Shown here: positions 58,001 through 64,000 of the stretch, one piece after another
Numbering within the stretch: position 1 is the stretch's first letter
Layout: every line of letters begins with the position of its first letter
NCBI GenBank assembly: GCA_964608325.1
Contig: CAZSMX010000001.1
Span: 62,001 to 126,000 of the forward strand
Reading direction: 5' to 3'
From: CAZRVH01 sp964608325
GTDB lineage: Bacteria > Patescibacteriota > Gracilibacteria > Peribacterales > Peribacteraceae
DNA: 64,000 nt
Position numbers and translations under genes: made by a program
Notes under the pieces: model-generated
What the model was told of the DNA's origin: nothing
The model's input: only the letters and a program-made list of their open reading frames with translations
Databases searched by the model: none

Positions 58001-58465
58001 GAGCATGTAGCTGAGTTCGTCCTCGAATGCCTGGGCGTCCTGAGTCGTCGCGAAATAGCCGTGCGTCTCTCCCCAGTGCCTCCAGCATCCTGCCAAGCGG
58101 CGCACCACCTGCTTCACGCTCTTCTCCGGCCCCATCACCACCTCGCCCTTCTCGTCGCGGATGAGATTCCCCTGCTCATCCTTCTGCGGGATACCCGCCT
58201 TGCGGAAGTACTTGCTCACCACGATGTCGGTCGCGACCTGGCTCCATTCGGCCGGAATCTCCGCGTCCAACATTTCGAACACGACGGAACCGTTCGTGTT
58301 CTTGATGCGGCTCGTGCGCTTTTCGTACGTCACTTCTTCCAAAGGATCGCTGCCGGGCGTCGTGAAGACGCGGCCGATCGTAAGACCGCGTTCCTTGGGA
58401 GGTAAAAACGACTGTTGCTCGGTTGTCTGGGAGTCCTTGGCGGGTGAGGAAGCCTGCGGGTTCAT
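55100..58465 (-). CDS. nrdJ: B12-dependent (class II) ribonucleotide reductase
   Basis: An 1121-residue NrdJ enzyme that makes deoxyribonucleotides with adenosylcobalamin as radical source. It has the family N-terminus, [30 protein letters not shown], the active-site segment [20 protein letters not shown], and [20 protein letters not shown]. A TSCPD-type domain and a Cys-rich tail ([14 protein letters not shown]...[10 protein letters not shown]) likely carry the redox-relay or zinc cysteines. No other reductase subunit or cobalamin synthesis gene is seen, so it probably depends on imported corrinoid. Its promoter overlaps a palindrome. Confidence 0.96.
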   Translation of the reverse strand: [1121 protein letters not shown]

Positions 58466-58490
58466 AAGGGGGAAGGGAATGACAAGTAAA

Positions 58491-58521
58491 ATACACTATG
58501 TTGTGTGTGTTGCGGTGACAA
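58491..58521 (-). promoter_or_regulatory. nrdJ promoter with overlapping palindrome
   Basis: Minus strand TTGTCA (58521-58516), 17 bases, TAGTGT (58498-58493). The -10 lies inside ATACACTATGTTGTGT (58491-58506), an ACACTA-NN-TTGTGT palindrome. A weaker CCAAGATATGG site lies about 32 bases away. The arrangement recalls paired NrdR boxes, but the half-site spacing is two bases short of the usual box. Confidence 0.5.
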
Positions 58522-58718
58522 ACCCCAAGATATGGTAGCCCCGCATCCCGTGCAAGAATGTATCAGCAGGGGTGGGACCCTCTGTCAAAGCCGGCATGTG
58601 CATGGGCAAAAGTGAAATAATTTCATGCGTGGAAATGAGTGCTACAGCATGAAGCCGGATAAGAAGAAAGTCGAACTCACTTTTGTGTTCAGTTCTTTCC
58701 TGATGCGGAACATCCGTC

Positions 58719-58724
58719 TACACT
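58719..58724 (+). promoter_or_regulatory. -10 of the FMN-reductase gene, leaderless
   Basis: TACACT ends 6 bases before ATG 58731, so the mRNA probably starts at the ATG. Confidence 0.4.
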
Positions 58725-58730
58725 CTGCAC

Positions 58731-59459
58731 ATGACAGAAAACGCATCTCCTACGGACAATCTCATCGTCGTCATCGTTGCCGGAACAAACGAGCCGAGCA
58801 ACAGCAACGTGATGGCGGATCACTTCATAAAGGGCATGGGGCAGGTGCCTGGGGTCAGGATCGAAAAATTGCGCCTCAAGGATATGAACCTCAGTCACTT
58901 CACGTTGGAACGCTATGAGGAAGACTGCGAACTCGAGCAGGACTACCTGCGCGTGAAAACGCTCCTCAAGGAAGCGAAGGGAACCGTATTCGCCTCCCCT
59001 ATCTGGAATTTCAGCGTTCCCGCGCACTTCAAGAACCTCATCGACCGCATGGGTGCGTTCGCGTTGGATCACGAGACGCACAGTAAAGGGCAGTTCGCAG
59101 GCCGGCCCTTCGCCCTCCTCTACACGGGCGGCGCCCCGATGATCGCCTGGAAGGCTCTGATGTACCTCACGACGCTCCACGTAACCGAAGCGATCAAGTA
59201 CTACGGCGGCACCGTGGTCTACCGCCACTTCGAACCGAAGTCCGTGCAGGGCCGAGGCAAGTTCGGTTTGGTCGTCGACAAACGACCGGATTCCCTGGCC
59301 TTGATGGAAAAGAAAGGAAAGCAGTACGCGGAAATGGTCGAGTACTACGCAAAGAACGGAAAGCTTCCGGCCACCCAGCAGTTCGTCTACGCATTCTTCA
59401 CGTTCCTCTACCGCGTGGGGAACCGCATCATGTATCCCATCAGCACGTTGAACAAATAG
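58731..59459 (+). CDS. NADPH-dependent FMN reductase-like flavoprotein
   Basis: A 242-residue flavodoxin-fold protein. VVIVAGTNEPSNSNVMADHF is the phosphate-binding loop region for FMN. FASPIWNFSVPAHFKNLIDRM (about 85-105) is the hallmark P-x-W/Y-N-S/G-x-P-x-LKN-x-D segment. ALLYTGGAP is the third FMN loop. Relatives reduce FMN, quinones or azo compounds; the substrate here is not determined. A hydrophobic C-terminal helix (FVYAFFTFLYRVGNRIMYP) may touch the membrane. The gene is divergent from nrdJ; a shared redox role is possible but not shown. Confidence 0.87.
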   Translation: MTENASPTDNLIVVIVAGTNEPSNSNVMADHFIKGMGQVPGVRIEKLRLKDMNLSHFTLERYEEDCELEQDYLRVKTLLKEAKGTVFASPIWNFSVPAHFKNLIDRMGAFALDHETHSKGQFAGRPFALLYTGGAPMIAWKALMYLTTLHVTEAIKYYGGTVVYRHFEPKSVQGRGKFGLVVDKRPDSLALMEKKGKQYAEMVEYYAKNGKLPATQQFVYAFFTFLYRVGNRIMYPISTLNK

Positions 59460-59481
59460 GGAGAATGGGAGTTTGGTACTA

Positions 59482-59510
59482 TTGACAAATATTATAAAAT
59501 ATTTTATATT
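59482..59510 (+). promoter_or_regulatory. Promoter and three-hairpin leader of gene 59615
   Basis: TTGACA (59482-59487), 17 AT-only bases, TATATT (59505-59510). The leader has CCTATC/GATAGG, CGTCC-GAAA-GGACG and GGTCAC/GTGACC hairpins before AGGAGGTG. Confidence 0.7.
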
Positions 59511-59614
59511 ATTTATAATTCCTATCTGTATGGATAGGTACGTCCGAAAGGACGAATGATGGCCGGTCACTCCATCTTAGCATGTGACCAGTTTGTTCTT
59601 TCAGGAGGTGCCGT

Positions 59615-59899
59615 ATGGCATCCGCATCGAATCGTTGGAACATTGTTGGTGGTCCGTCCAAGTACGATCTTCTGATCCATGGTTTCTGCGAAAGGAACTC
59701 CGTTTCTTTTACAACTACCTATAATCAGGAGCGAGCGCTCGTCTGCATCTTGAACGAGTGCAAATACGAAGACGGCAGCGGGAATAATTTCCTCCTTGCT
59801 GGATTCATCTCCAATTTTCCCGAAGGCCAGTGGTCATTCAAAGCCTACTATAACGTCCAACGGCGGACGGGTTGGCTGGAATTCCAACGAGTTCAGTAA
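59615..59899 (+). CDS. Small hypothetical protein, strong promoter and RBS
   Basis: A 94-residue, aromatic-rich soluble protein of no recognised family. It contains NECKYEDGSGNNFLLAGF and SFKAYYNVQRRTGW, suggesting a small beta-rich fold. The expression signals are the best in the window: a near-consensus AT-rich promoter, a leader of about 100 bases with three hairpins, and AGGAGGTG 5 bases from the ATG. A terminator follows at 59935. These signs point to an abundant or condition-regulated product. Confidence 0.6.
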   Translation: MASASNRWNIVGGPSKYDLLIHGFCERNSVSFTTTYNQERALVCILNECKYEDGSGNNFLLAGFISNFPEGQWSFKAYYNVQRRTGWLEFQRVQ

Positions 59900-59934
59900 C
59901 ATCCAAACGGATGTTCGGTTATCACCCTCCCGGT

Positions 59935-59970
59935 CCGCGTGGCGCAAGCTACGCGGATTTTTTTTATCAT
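59935..59970 (+). terminator. Terminator after gene 59615
   Basis: CCGCGT/ACGCGG hairpin extended by GGC/GCT pairing, then a long T run reaching the end of the convergent yerC-like gene. Confidence 0.8.
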
Positions 59971-60410
59971 TCCGGTCTTTGAAGGTACTTCTGCAGCGGC
60001 GTCACCGGTTTCACATCCGTCGTCTTTCCTTCGGTCAAATCCCCTTCCGCGATCGTGTGCGTTTCTTGCTCCTGCTTCATCGGCTTCACATCCGTCTTCA
60101 TGCGGTGGTGGCGGTGGGCTTTCAAGATCGCCCGGTATCCCCCCTCCCCGTTCTCCAGGAAGTGCGCGACGCGCGTCACGGTCGTGGTGCTCGCCCCGGT
60201 CTGCGCGGCGACCTGGCGATAGCTCAGTCCCTGCGCCAGGAGTTTGGCGACTTCCAGGCGTTCACTGAGCGCCTGCATTTCACTCAGTGTGGCAATGTCG
60301 CGGATGAACGCATCCATGGCGTCTTCCGTCTTGCACGACACCAATGCCTTGCTGAGCGAGCGGAACCACGGCTCCTTCTTCCAACTGTCTTCGGTGAAGC
60401 GTCGTTTCAT
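59967..60410 (-). CDS. TrpR/YerC/YecD-family regulator
   Basis: A 147-residue protein with a TrpR-like helix-turn-helix. ALSERLEVAKLLAQGLSYRQ (about 48-67), then VAAQTGASTTTVTRVAHFL (about 68-86) is the recognition unit of YerC/YecD proteins, which are usually about 100 residues. The extra C-terminal 40 residues (from about 105) are polar and probably disordered. It is divergent from the HtrA gene (start 60530), so it may control that protease or itself; neither is proven. Confidence 0.87.
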   Translation of the reverse strand: MKRRFTEDSWKKEPWFRSLSKALVSCKTEDAMDAFIRDIATLSEMQALSERLEVAKLLAQGLSYRQVAAQTGASTTTVTRVAHFLENGEGGYRAILKAHRHHRMKTDVKPMKQEQETHTIAEGDLTEGKTTDVKPVTPLQKYLQRPE

Positions 60411-60529
60411 AGGAAGGAAAGGATAGGCGTCCCCCTGTGTTAATTCAATAATACTGATCGCAAATTGTGAACGGTCTTAATACCGCTTTAATCCAGCCGT
60501 CGTATACTGCGCACGTTCCCCGCATTCTT

Positions 60530-61714
60530 ATGGAAAATACGAATCGCACAACCTTTATGGCCGCCGGAATCGCAGTGGCCGCCAGTCTCCTCTCCGTAGG
60601 AATCAGCCTGCATACGGCATTATCGGACCGATCCGATAACGACATCGGTACTCCCCTCACCGGAAGTGCCGCGTACGTTCCGGCCACCAGCCAGGAAGCG
60701 GCCGTGATTGACGTCGTCGGCAAAGCCGAACCCGCGGTAGCGAGCGTCATCATCAAGAAGAACCTGCCGGTCATGGAACGGCTCAAGAGCGATAGCCAAT
60801 TCGACTTCTTCTTCCCGCAGTACCGCCAGAACGGGACGAAGTTGCAGGAGGTCGGCGGAGGCACCGCGTTTTTCATCTCCGCAGACGGACTCCTGATGAC
60901 CAACAAGCACGTCGTGAGCGATGCCAACGCGCAGTACTCCGTCCTGCTGAATGACGGACGGACACTGGACGCGAAGGTAGTGGGACGCGATTCGTCAAAC
61001 GACGTCGCCCTGCTGAAAGTGGAAGGGTCCGGCTTCCCCTTCCTGACATTCGCGGACAGGGGCGACCTGAAGCTCGGCCAGGGCGTCATCAGTATCGGCA
61101 ACGCGCTGGGTGAATTCCGGAACACCGTGAGCGTGGGAGTCGTATCCGGCCTGGAACGCGACATCACGGCGGGCAGCAGGAACCAAGGCACCGTGGAGCG
61201 ATTGCATAGCATTATCCAAACGGATGCGGCTATTAACGAAGGGAACTCCGGCGGGCCACTCCTGAACTTTGAAGGAAAGGTGATTGGCATGAATACGGCG
61301 GTGGCCACCGGGGCGGAAAACATCGGATTCGCCATCCCCGTGAATGACCTGTTGCGCGTTACCGAAAGCTATGCGCAGTACGGCCGCATCGTGCGTCCCT
61401 ACCTGGGCGTGCGCTATTCCCCGGTGACTGCGGATATGCAGAAAGCAAACAACCTGTCGGTTGATTACGGAGTGCTGGTCGCCAAGGGGGCGACCGTGAA
61501 CGACCTGGCGGTCCTTCCCAACTCCCCGGCGTCGAAAGCAGGTATCCAGGAGGGCGATATCATCCTGGAAGCGGACGGCGTGAAGATCGATTTGAAGAAC
61601 CAGCTCGGCGAGATCATCCAAGCGAAGAAACCCGGCGATACGTTGTCCGTGAAGGTACTGCGCAACGGCAAAATGCTCGACCTGACGGCGACACTGGAGG
61701 AATGGAAAGAATAA
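60530..61714 (+). CDS. HtrA/DegP-type serine protease with PDZ domain
   Basis: A 394-residue membrane-anchored periplasmic-type protease. Signal anchor about 10-30. Trypsin-fold catalytic triad: H127 in MTNKHVVSD, D158 in SSNDVALL, S240 in INEGNSGGPLL. One PDZ domain (about 285-385; VNDLAVLPNSPASKAGIQEG, IILEADG). HtrA enzymes degrade or chaperone misfolded exported proteins, fitting the many large surface proteins here. I chose ATG 60530; a GTG at 60467 precedes the TATACT box (60503-60508). It is divergent from the YerC-like regulator. Confidence 0.93.
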   Translation: MENTNRTTFMAAGIAVAASLLSVGISLHTALSDRSDNDIGTPLTGSAAYVPATSQEAAVIDVVGKAEPAVASVIIKKNLPVMERLKSDSQFDFFFPQYRQNGTKLQEVGGGTAFFISADGLLMTNKHVVSDANAQYSVLLNDGRTLDAKVVGRDSSNDVALLKVEGSGFPFLTFADRGDLKLGQGVISIGNALGEFRNTVSVGVVSGLERDITAGSRNQGTVERLHSIIQTDAAINEGNSGGPLLNFEGKVIGMNTAVATGAENIGFAIPVNDLLRVTESYAQYGRIVRPYLGVRYSPVTADMQKANNLSVDYGVLVAKGATVNDLAVLPNSPASKAGIQEGDIILEADGVKIDLKNQLGEIIQAKKPGDTLSVKVLRNGKMLDLTATLEEWKE

Positions 61715-61757
61715 GACCTATTAGCCTTTTTGCCTTATCCTAGGGCTCTCCTGGTTA

Positions 61758-61786
61758 TTGCTAAAATACACTAAATAGTGTATAAT
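61758..61786 (+). promoter_or_regulatory. Leaderless promoter with operator-like palindrome
   Basis: TTGCTA (61758-61763), 17 bases, TATAAT (61781-61786), 6 bases to ATG 61793. The perfect inverted repeat ATACACT-AAAT-AGTGTAT (61766-61783) covers the spacer and enters the -10. Confidence 0.7.
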
Positions 61787-61792
61787 AATTTG

Positions 61793-62875
61793 ATGTACGT
61801 ACAAACATACACACATATCCTTCATGTTTGGCTTGAATGGCTAAAAGTGCACAAGCGCATGATCTTGGGCGCTATTTTCGGCATTTTGACCGTCGTACAT
61901 ACGGGGATGGTGAAAAATGAATTAAGCGACGCGTATTTATTGATACGCATCAAGCCGCCGGAAAAAGTTCAAGTGTACGCACCCATCAAGAAGCAGATCA
62001 TCCGCCGTCGCAGGTTGGCTATCGCAAGCTACTCGGCTTCCTCCAGCAACTCCTCTTCATCGGCGATCTCCCGGAAGCCGTTTGTCCCACGTGGCAAATC
62101 GTCCTCTCCCTCGCAAGTCCTGCACGGAGCCGCCCCCGAAGATACGTCCAGCGAATCATCGTCATCCAGCCGTTCGTCCGCAGTGCGCCTGCCGACGGAA
62201 GATTTTCCGCCTTTCCTGCGCACGGTAATGCCCGTGACCAAAGTGCCCAACTGGGGGAACATGCGCACGCCGGAGGAATGGAACCGTACGTATGATGAAA
62301 TCCCCGATGCGGAATTCGTGATGGTGCCGACGTATAACCTGAAAAACCTAACGGACGAAACGATGGACGAACTCCTGCGGCACCGCGACGAACCCCGGAC
62401 CATCAGGACCCTCACGGAAAAGCTCACCTGGTCCACCCGCTACTTCGGCGCCTACGACCTGGATGCCAGCGAGTTCAGCGCCGTCCACCCGGGCGTGGAC
62501 ATGAAGCTGGCCGAAGGCACGCCCATCGGAAGCATCGCAGGAGGACGCGTGAACGCCGTGATAAACAAGAACTCGGGCTTGGGCCTGCATGTCATCATCG
62601 AGCACCGCTTGCCGGACGGATCGCAGTATTTCTCCATTTACGGGCACCTGGGAGAGGTTTCCGTCTCCGTAGGCGATGCCGTGAAGCCGGGGCAAGACAT
62701 CGGAAAGGTCGGCATGACGGGCAAGACAACTGCCCCGCACCTTCATTTGCAGATCGACAAGGGATCCGGCGAGGAATTCCACGTCGCCAATACGCCGGAC
62801 CACCTGCCCACCCGATCGGAAGCCGCCGAATCGTGGATGCACCCGATCGATTTCATTCGCACCTACGCGAACTAA
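61793..62875 (+). CDS. M23 (LytM-type) metallopeptidase
   Basis: A 360-residue membrane-anchored peptidase. One N-terminal helix (about 21-42), a long Ser-rich linker (about 65-130), a mixed region, then the M23 domain (about 215-350). The zinc ligands lie in HPGVDMK (His and Asp of HxxxD) and PHLHLQI (HxH); YGHLGEV holds the other conserved His. M23 enzymes cut peptidoglycan cross-bridges; all ligands are present, so it should be active. I start at ATG 61793 because the promoter covers an upstream in-frame GTG. Transcription would begin at the ATG. Confidence 0.92.
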   Translation: MYVQTYTHILHVWLEWLKVHKRMILGAIFGILTVVHTGMVKNELSDAYLLIRIKPPEKVQVYAPIKKQIIRRRRLAIASYSASSSNSSSSAISRKPFVPRGKSSSPSQVLHGAAPEDTSSESSSSSRSSAVRLPTEDFPPFLRTVMPVTKVPNWGNMRTPEEWNRTYDEIPDAEFVMVPTYNLKNLTDETMDELLRHRDEPRTIRTLTEKLTWSTRYFGAYDLDASEFSAVHPGVDMKLAEGTPIGSIAGGRVNAVINKNSGLGLHVIIEHRLPDGSQYFSIYGHLGEVSVSVGDAVKPGQDIGKVGMTGKTTAPHLHLQIDKGSGEEFHVANTPDHLPTRSEAAESWMHPIDFIRTYAN

Positions 62876-62876
62876 A

Positions 62877-62899
62877 AAGGGCCCCTTGTGGGGGCCCTT
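62877..62899. terminator. Bidirectional terminator
   Basis: AAGGGCCCC-TTGT-GGGGGCCCTT between convergent genes, with the better T run on the minus strand. Confidence 0.85.
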
Positions 62900-62919
62900 C
62901 TTGCGATTGTGAGTCGATA

Positions 62920-64000
62920 TTAGCGAACGGAGACCGCCTCGTCCTTCTTGATCACGTAGCCTGCCGGAAGCGCGAGCTTCTTGGTGGCAAAGTTCCAATC
63001 GAAGAACATGCGGTGATCCGGGTGGTACCAGCTGGAGCCGGTGTGGTAGTCCGCACAGCTCTTCGGCGTACCGTTACGATCACGATCCGGGTTTGCCTGG
63101 ATGTCCTCGTAGGTGAACTTGCCCGTGACACACTTGTTCCACGTGTCGTTCTTGGAGAGCGGGAAACCCTCGGAGCTTACGTAGAACGGCGTGAGTTCGG
63201 CCTGCGCGACGCGCTCGACTCCGAGGCGAGCCTCGGTGATGTCAGCGCAAACGGACGGATCACGCAGCCAATCGGCGATCACCTCGGCGGTGCGGCCGGT
63301 GTAGGCGGAAACAACCTGCGCGAGGGAGTTCAAATAAGCGGACGTGTACAGCCTGGGCAAGGAACGCTGGATGGAGCAGATGAATTCCTTCTCCTGTCCG
63401 GCGAGGGGGGCATCGGCGCCTCCGAACGCTCCCGGAGCGAGGTTACCGAGGTGAAGGTTCGCGAGGAACGCGGTGATGTTGGCGGCCCTCTGCGTGTTGT
63501 TGCCGCGGTTGCTGCCCGCTCCCTGGTTCTGGTTGCCCGCGGACTGTTCGGACGGACGGGCGACGAACACGGTCTTGGGCGGGGAAACGCTCGTCGTGTT
63601 ATTGACGTCGCCGTTGTATTCGGCCGTGAAGATGTGGCTGGTCTGCTCACCCGTAAAGATTTTGGTGAAGGAACCGGAGCCGTTGGAAAGATTAATCGTA
63701 AGGATGGCAGACGGATCATCGTGGATCGTCACCGTTCCCGTCGGGAAGTATCCGTTGACCGTCACTTGGAACGTGACGGATGCCGGGGCGTCGACGGGGG
63801 TCGGGATGTTCGCGAGGATCGTCACGGACGTCATTTGCTGGACAACCTGGACCGTGACCGTTGCCGACGTGCTTGCGTTGTTGTTCACGTCACCCTGGTA
63901 TTCCGCGGTAAGGTCATGGGAACCGACTGCGAGCTGGTCCGTGGAGAACGTTGCCGTTCCCGCGACGAGCGCGCCGGATCCGATGAACATGCCTCCGTCC
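62920..64000 (-). CDS. Ig-like (Big_3) repeat protein, C-terminal part
   Basis: The gene runs off the window end; 360 codons are visible. The window opens inside a bacterial Ig-like repeat (GSHDLTAEYQGDVNNNAS), and a second repeat follows (FTAEYNGDVNNTTS). A Gln/Asn/Gly-rich linker (about 150-170) and a helical domain with four spaced cysteines follow (about 175-300). Near the end NPDRDRNGTPKSC resembles a short calcium-binding loop. There is no sorting signal or membrane helix at the C-terminus (ends KKDEAVSVR). It is probably a secreted or wall-bound adhesin. The start and upstream repeats lie outside. Confidence 0.75.
   Translation of the reverse strand, partial: DGGMFIGSGALVAGTATFSTDQLAVGSHDLTAEYQGDVNNNASTSATVTVQVVQQMTSVTILANIPTPVDAPASVTFQVTVNGYFPTGTVTIHDDPSAILTINLSNGSGSFTKIFTGEQTSHIFTAEYNGDVNNTTSVSPPKTVFVARPSEQSAGNQNQGAGSNRGNNTQRAANITAFLANLHLGNLAPGAFGGADAPLAGQEKEFICSIQRSLPRLYTSAYLNSLAQVVSAYTGRTAEVIADWLRDPSVCADITEARLGVERVAQAELTPFYVSSEGFPLSKNDTWNKCVTGKFTYEDIQANPDRDRNGTPKSCADYHTGSSWYHPDHRMFFDWNFATKKLALPAGYVIKKDEAVSVR

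Noticed and set aside
55694..58405. A 903-codon open frame on the plus strand across nrdJ
   Set aside because: It is the antisense of a certain nrdJ gene, is low in complexity (Val/Leu/Arg/Glu), lacks motifs and a ribosome site, and arises from codon bias in GC-rich DNA.
58466..58730. Cobalamin riboswitch upstream of nrdJ
   Set aside because: No B12-box-like core and too little space between the predicted transcription start (about 22 bases) and the ATG.
1..64000. CRISPR array or cas genes
   Set aside because: No regularly spaced direct repeats and no Cas-like proteins were seen; the repeats present are fold-back elements.
62920..64000. Sorting signal at the end of the Ig-repeat protein
   Set aside because: The C-terminus has neither an LPXTG-like motif nor a hydrophobic stretch.

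Overview
The window reads as a chromosomal scaffold from a Candidate Phyla Radiation (Patescibacteria) bacterium, most likely Peregrinibacteria or Peribacteria. This is inferred from content, not from a marker phylogeny. TGA is used as an ordinary stop (for example at the YbaB/mltG ATGA junction), which argues against the Gracilibacteria/Absconditabacteria code. The DNA is moderately GC-rich with AT-rich intergenic islands. Two 100-N gaps mark scaffold joins. The gap inside tsf is flanked by the same 55 bases on both sides, so it is almost certainly an assembly artefact.

Layout. 1-13.8 kb: the end of der, a LOG-like protein, mltG with a YbaB/EbfC gene, a TraD/VirD4-like ATPase, two exported wall proteins (RlpA-like and 3D/PG-binding), an Xaa-Pro peptidase, a TrbC/VirB2-like pilin with a PKD surface protein, a tRNA-His locus with two broken copies, and a threonine-synthase-fold enzyme. 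13.8-24.3 kb: a giant DUF11 adhesin ending in an LPQTG sorting signal, three coiled-coil or membrane proteins without recognised family, and hisS. 24.3-32.5 kb: gyrB, a gene broken by a gap, a baeRF protein, a CtpA-type protease and a PrsW-like protease. 32.6-39 kb: a surface glycosylation group (three GT-C enzymes and a GT2) and glyS. 39.0-39.26 kb: a stand-alone non-coding RNA with its own promoter and terminator that resembles part of 23S rRNA domain V. 40.5-52.9 kb: rpsB-tsf, a DUF4215 surface protein, a response regulator with a PNPOx-like protein, a phospholipase D-type synthase, a second TraD/VirD4-like ATPase, a DUF559 protein inside palindromic repeats, a sortase with S-layer-homology-like segments, and ychF. 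53-64 kb: a mobile-looking four-helix-bundle gene, small proteins, B12-dependent ribonucleotide reductase, an FMN reductase, a TrpR/YerC regulator, an HtrA protease, an M23 peptidase and a truncated Ig-repeat protein.

How it fits together. Much of the window serves the cell surface. Wall synthesis and remodelling are covered by MltG, RlpA, the 3D protein and M23. Export quality control is covered by HtrA, CtpA and PrsW. Large adhesins (DUF11, PKD, DUF4215, Ig) accompany a sortase whose substrate motif is carried by the DUF11 protein, and a mannosyl-type glycosylation set. Two paralogous pilus/T4SS-type ATPases and a pilin suggest a DNA-uptake or pilus machine, although no other component is visible here.

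Two expression styles stand out. Many genes have a -10 hexamer ending only 6-10 bases before the start codon, which predicts leaderless or near-leaderless mRNAs. A set of genes without recognised families instead has long hairpin-rich leaders and a clear Shine-Dalgarno sequence.
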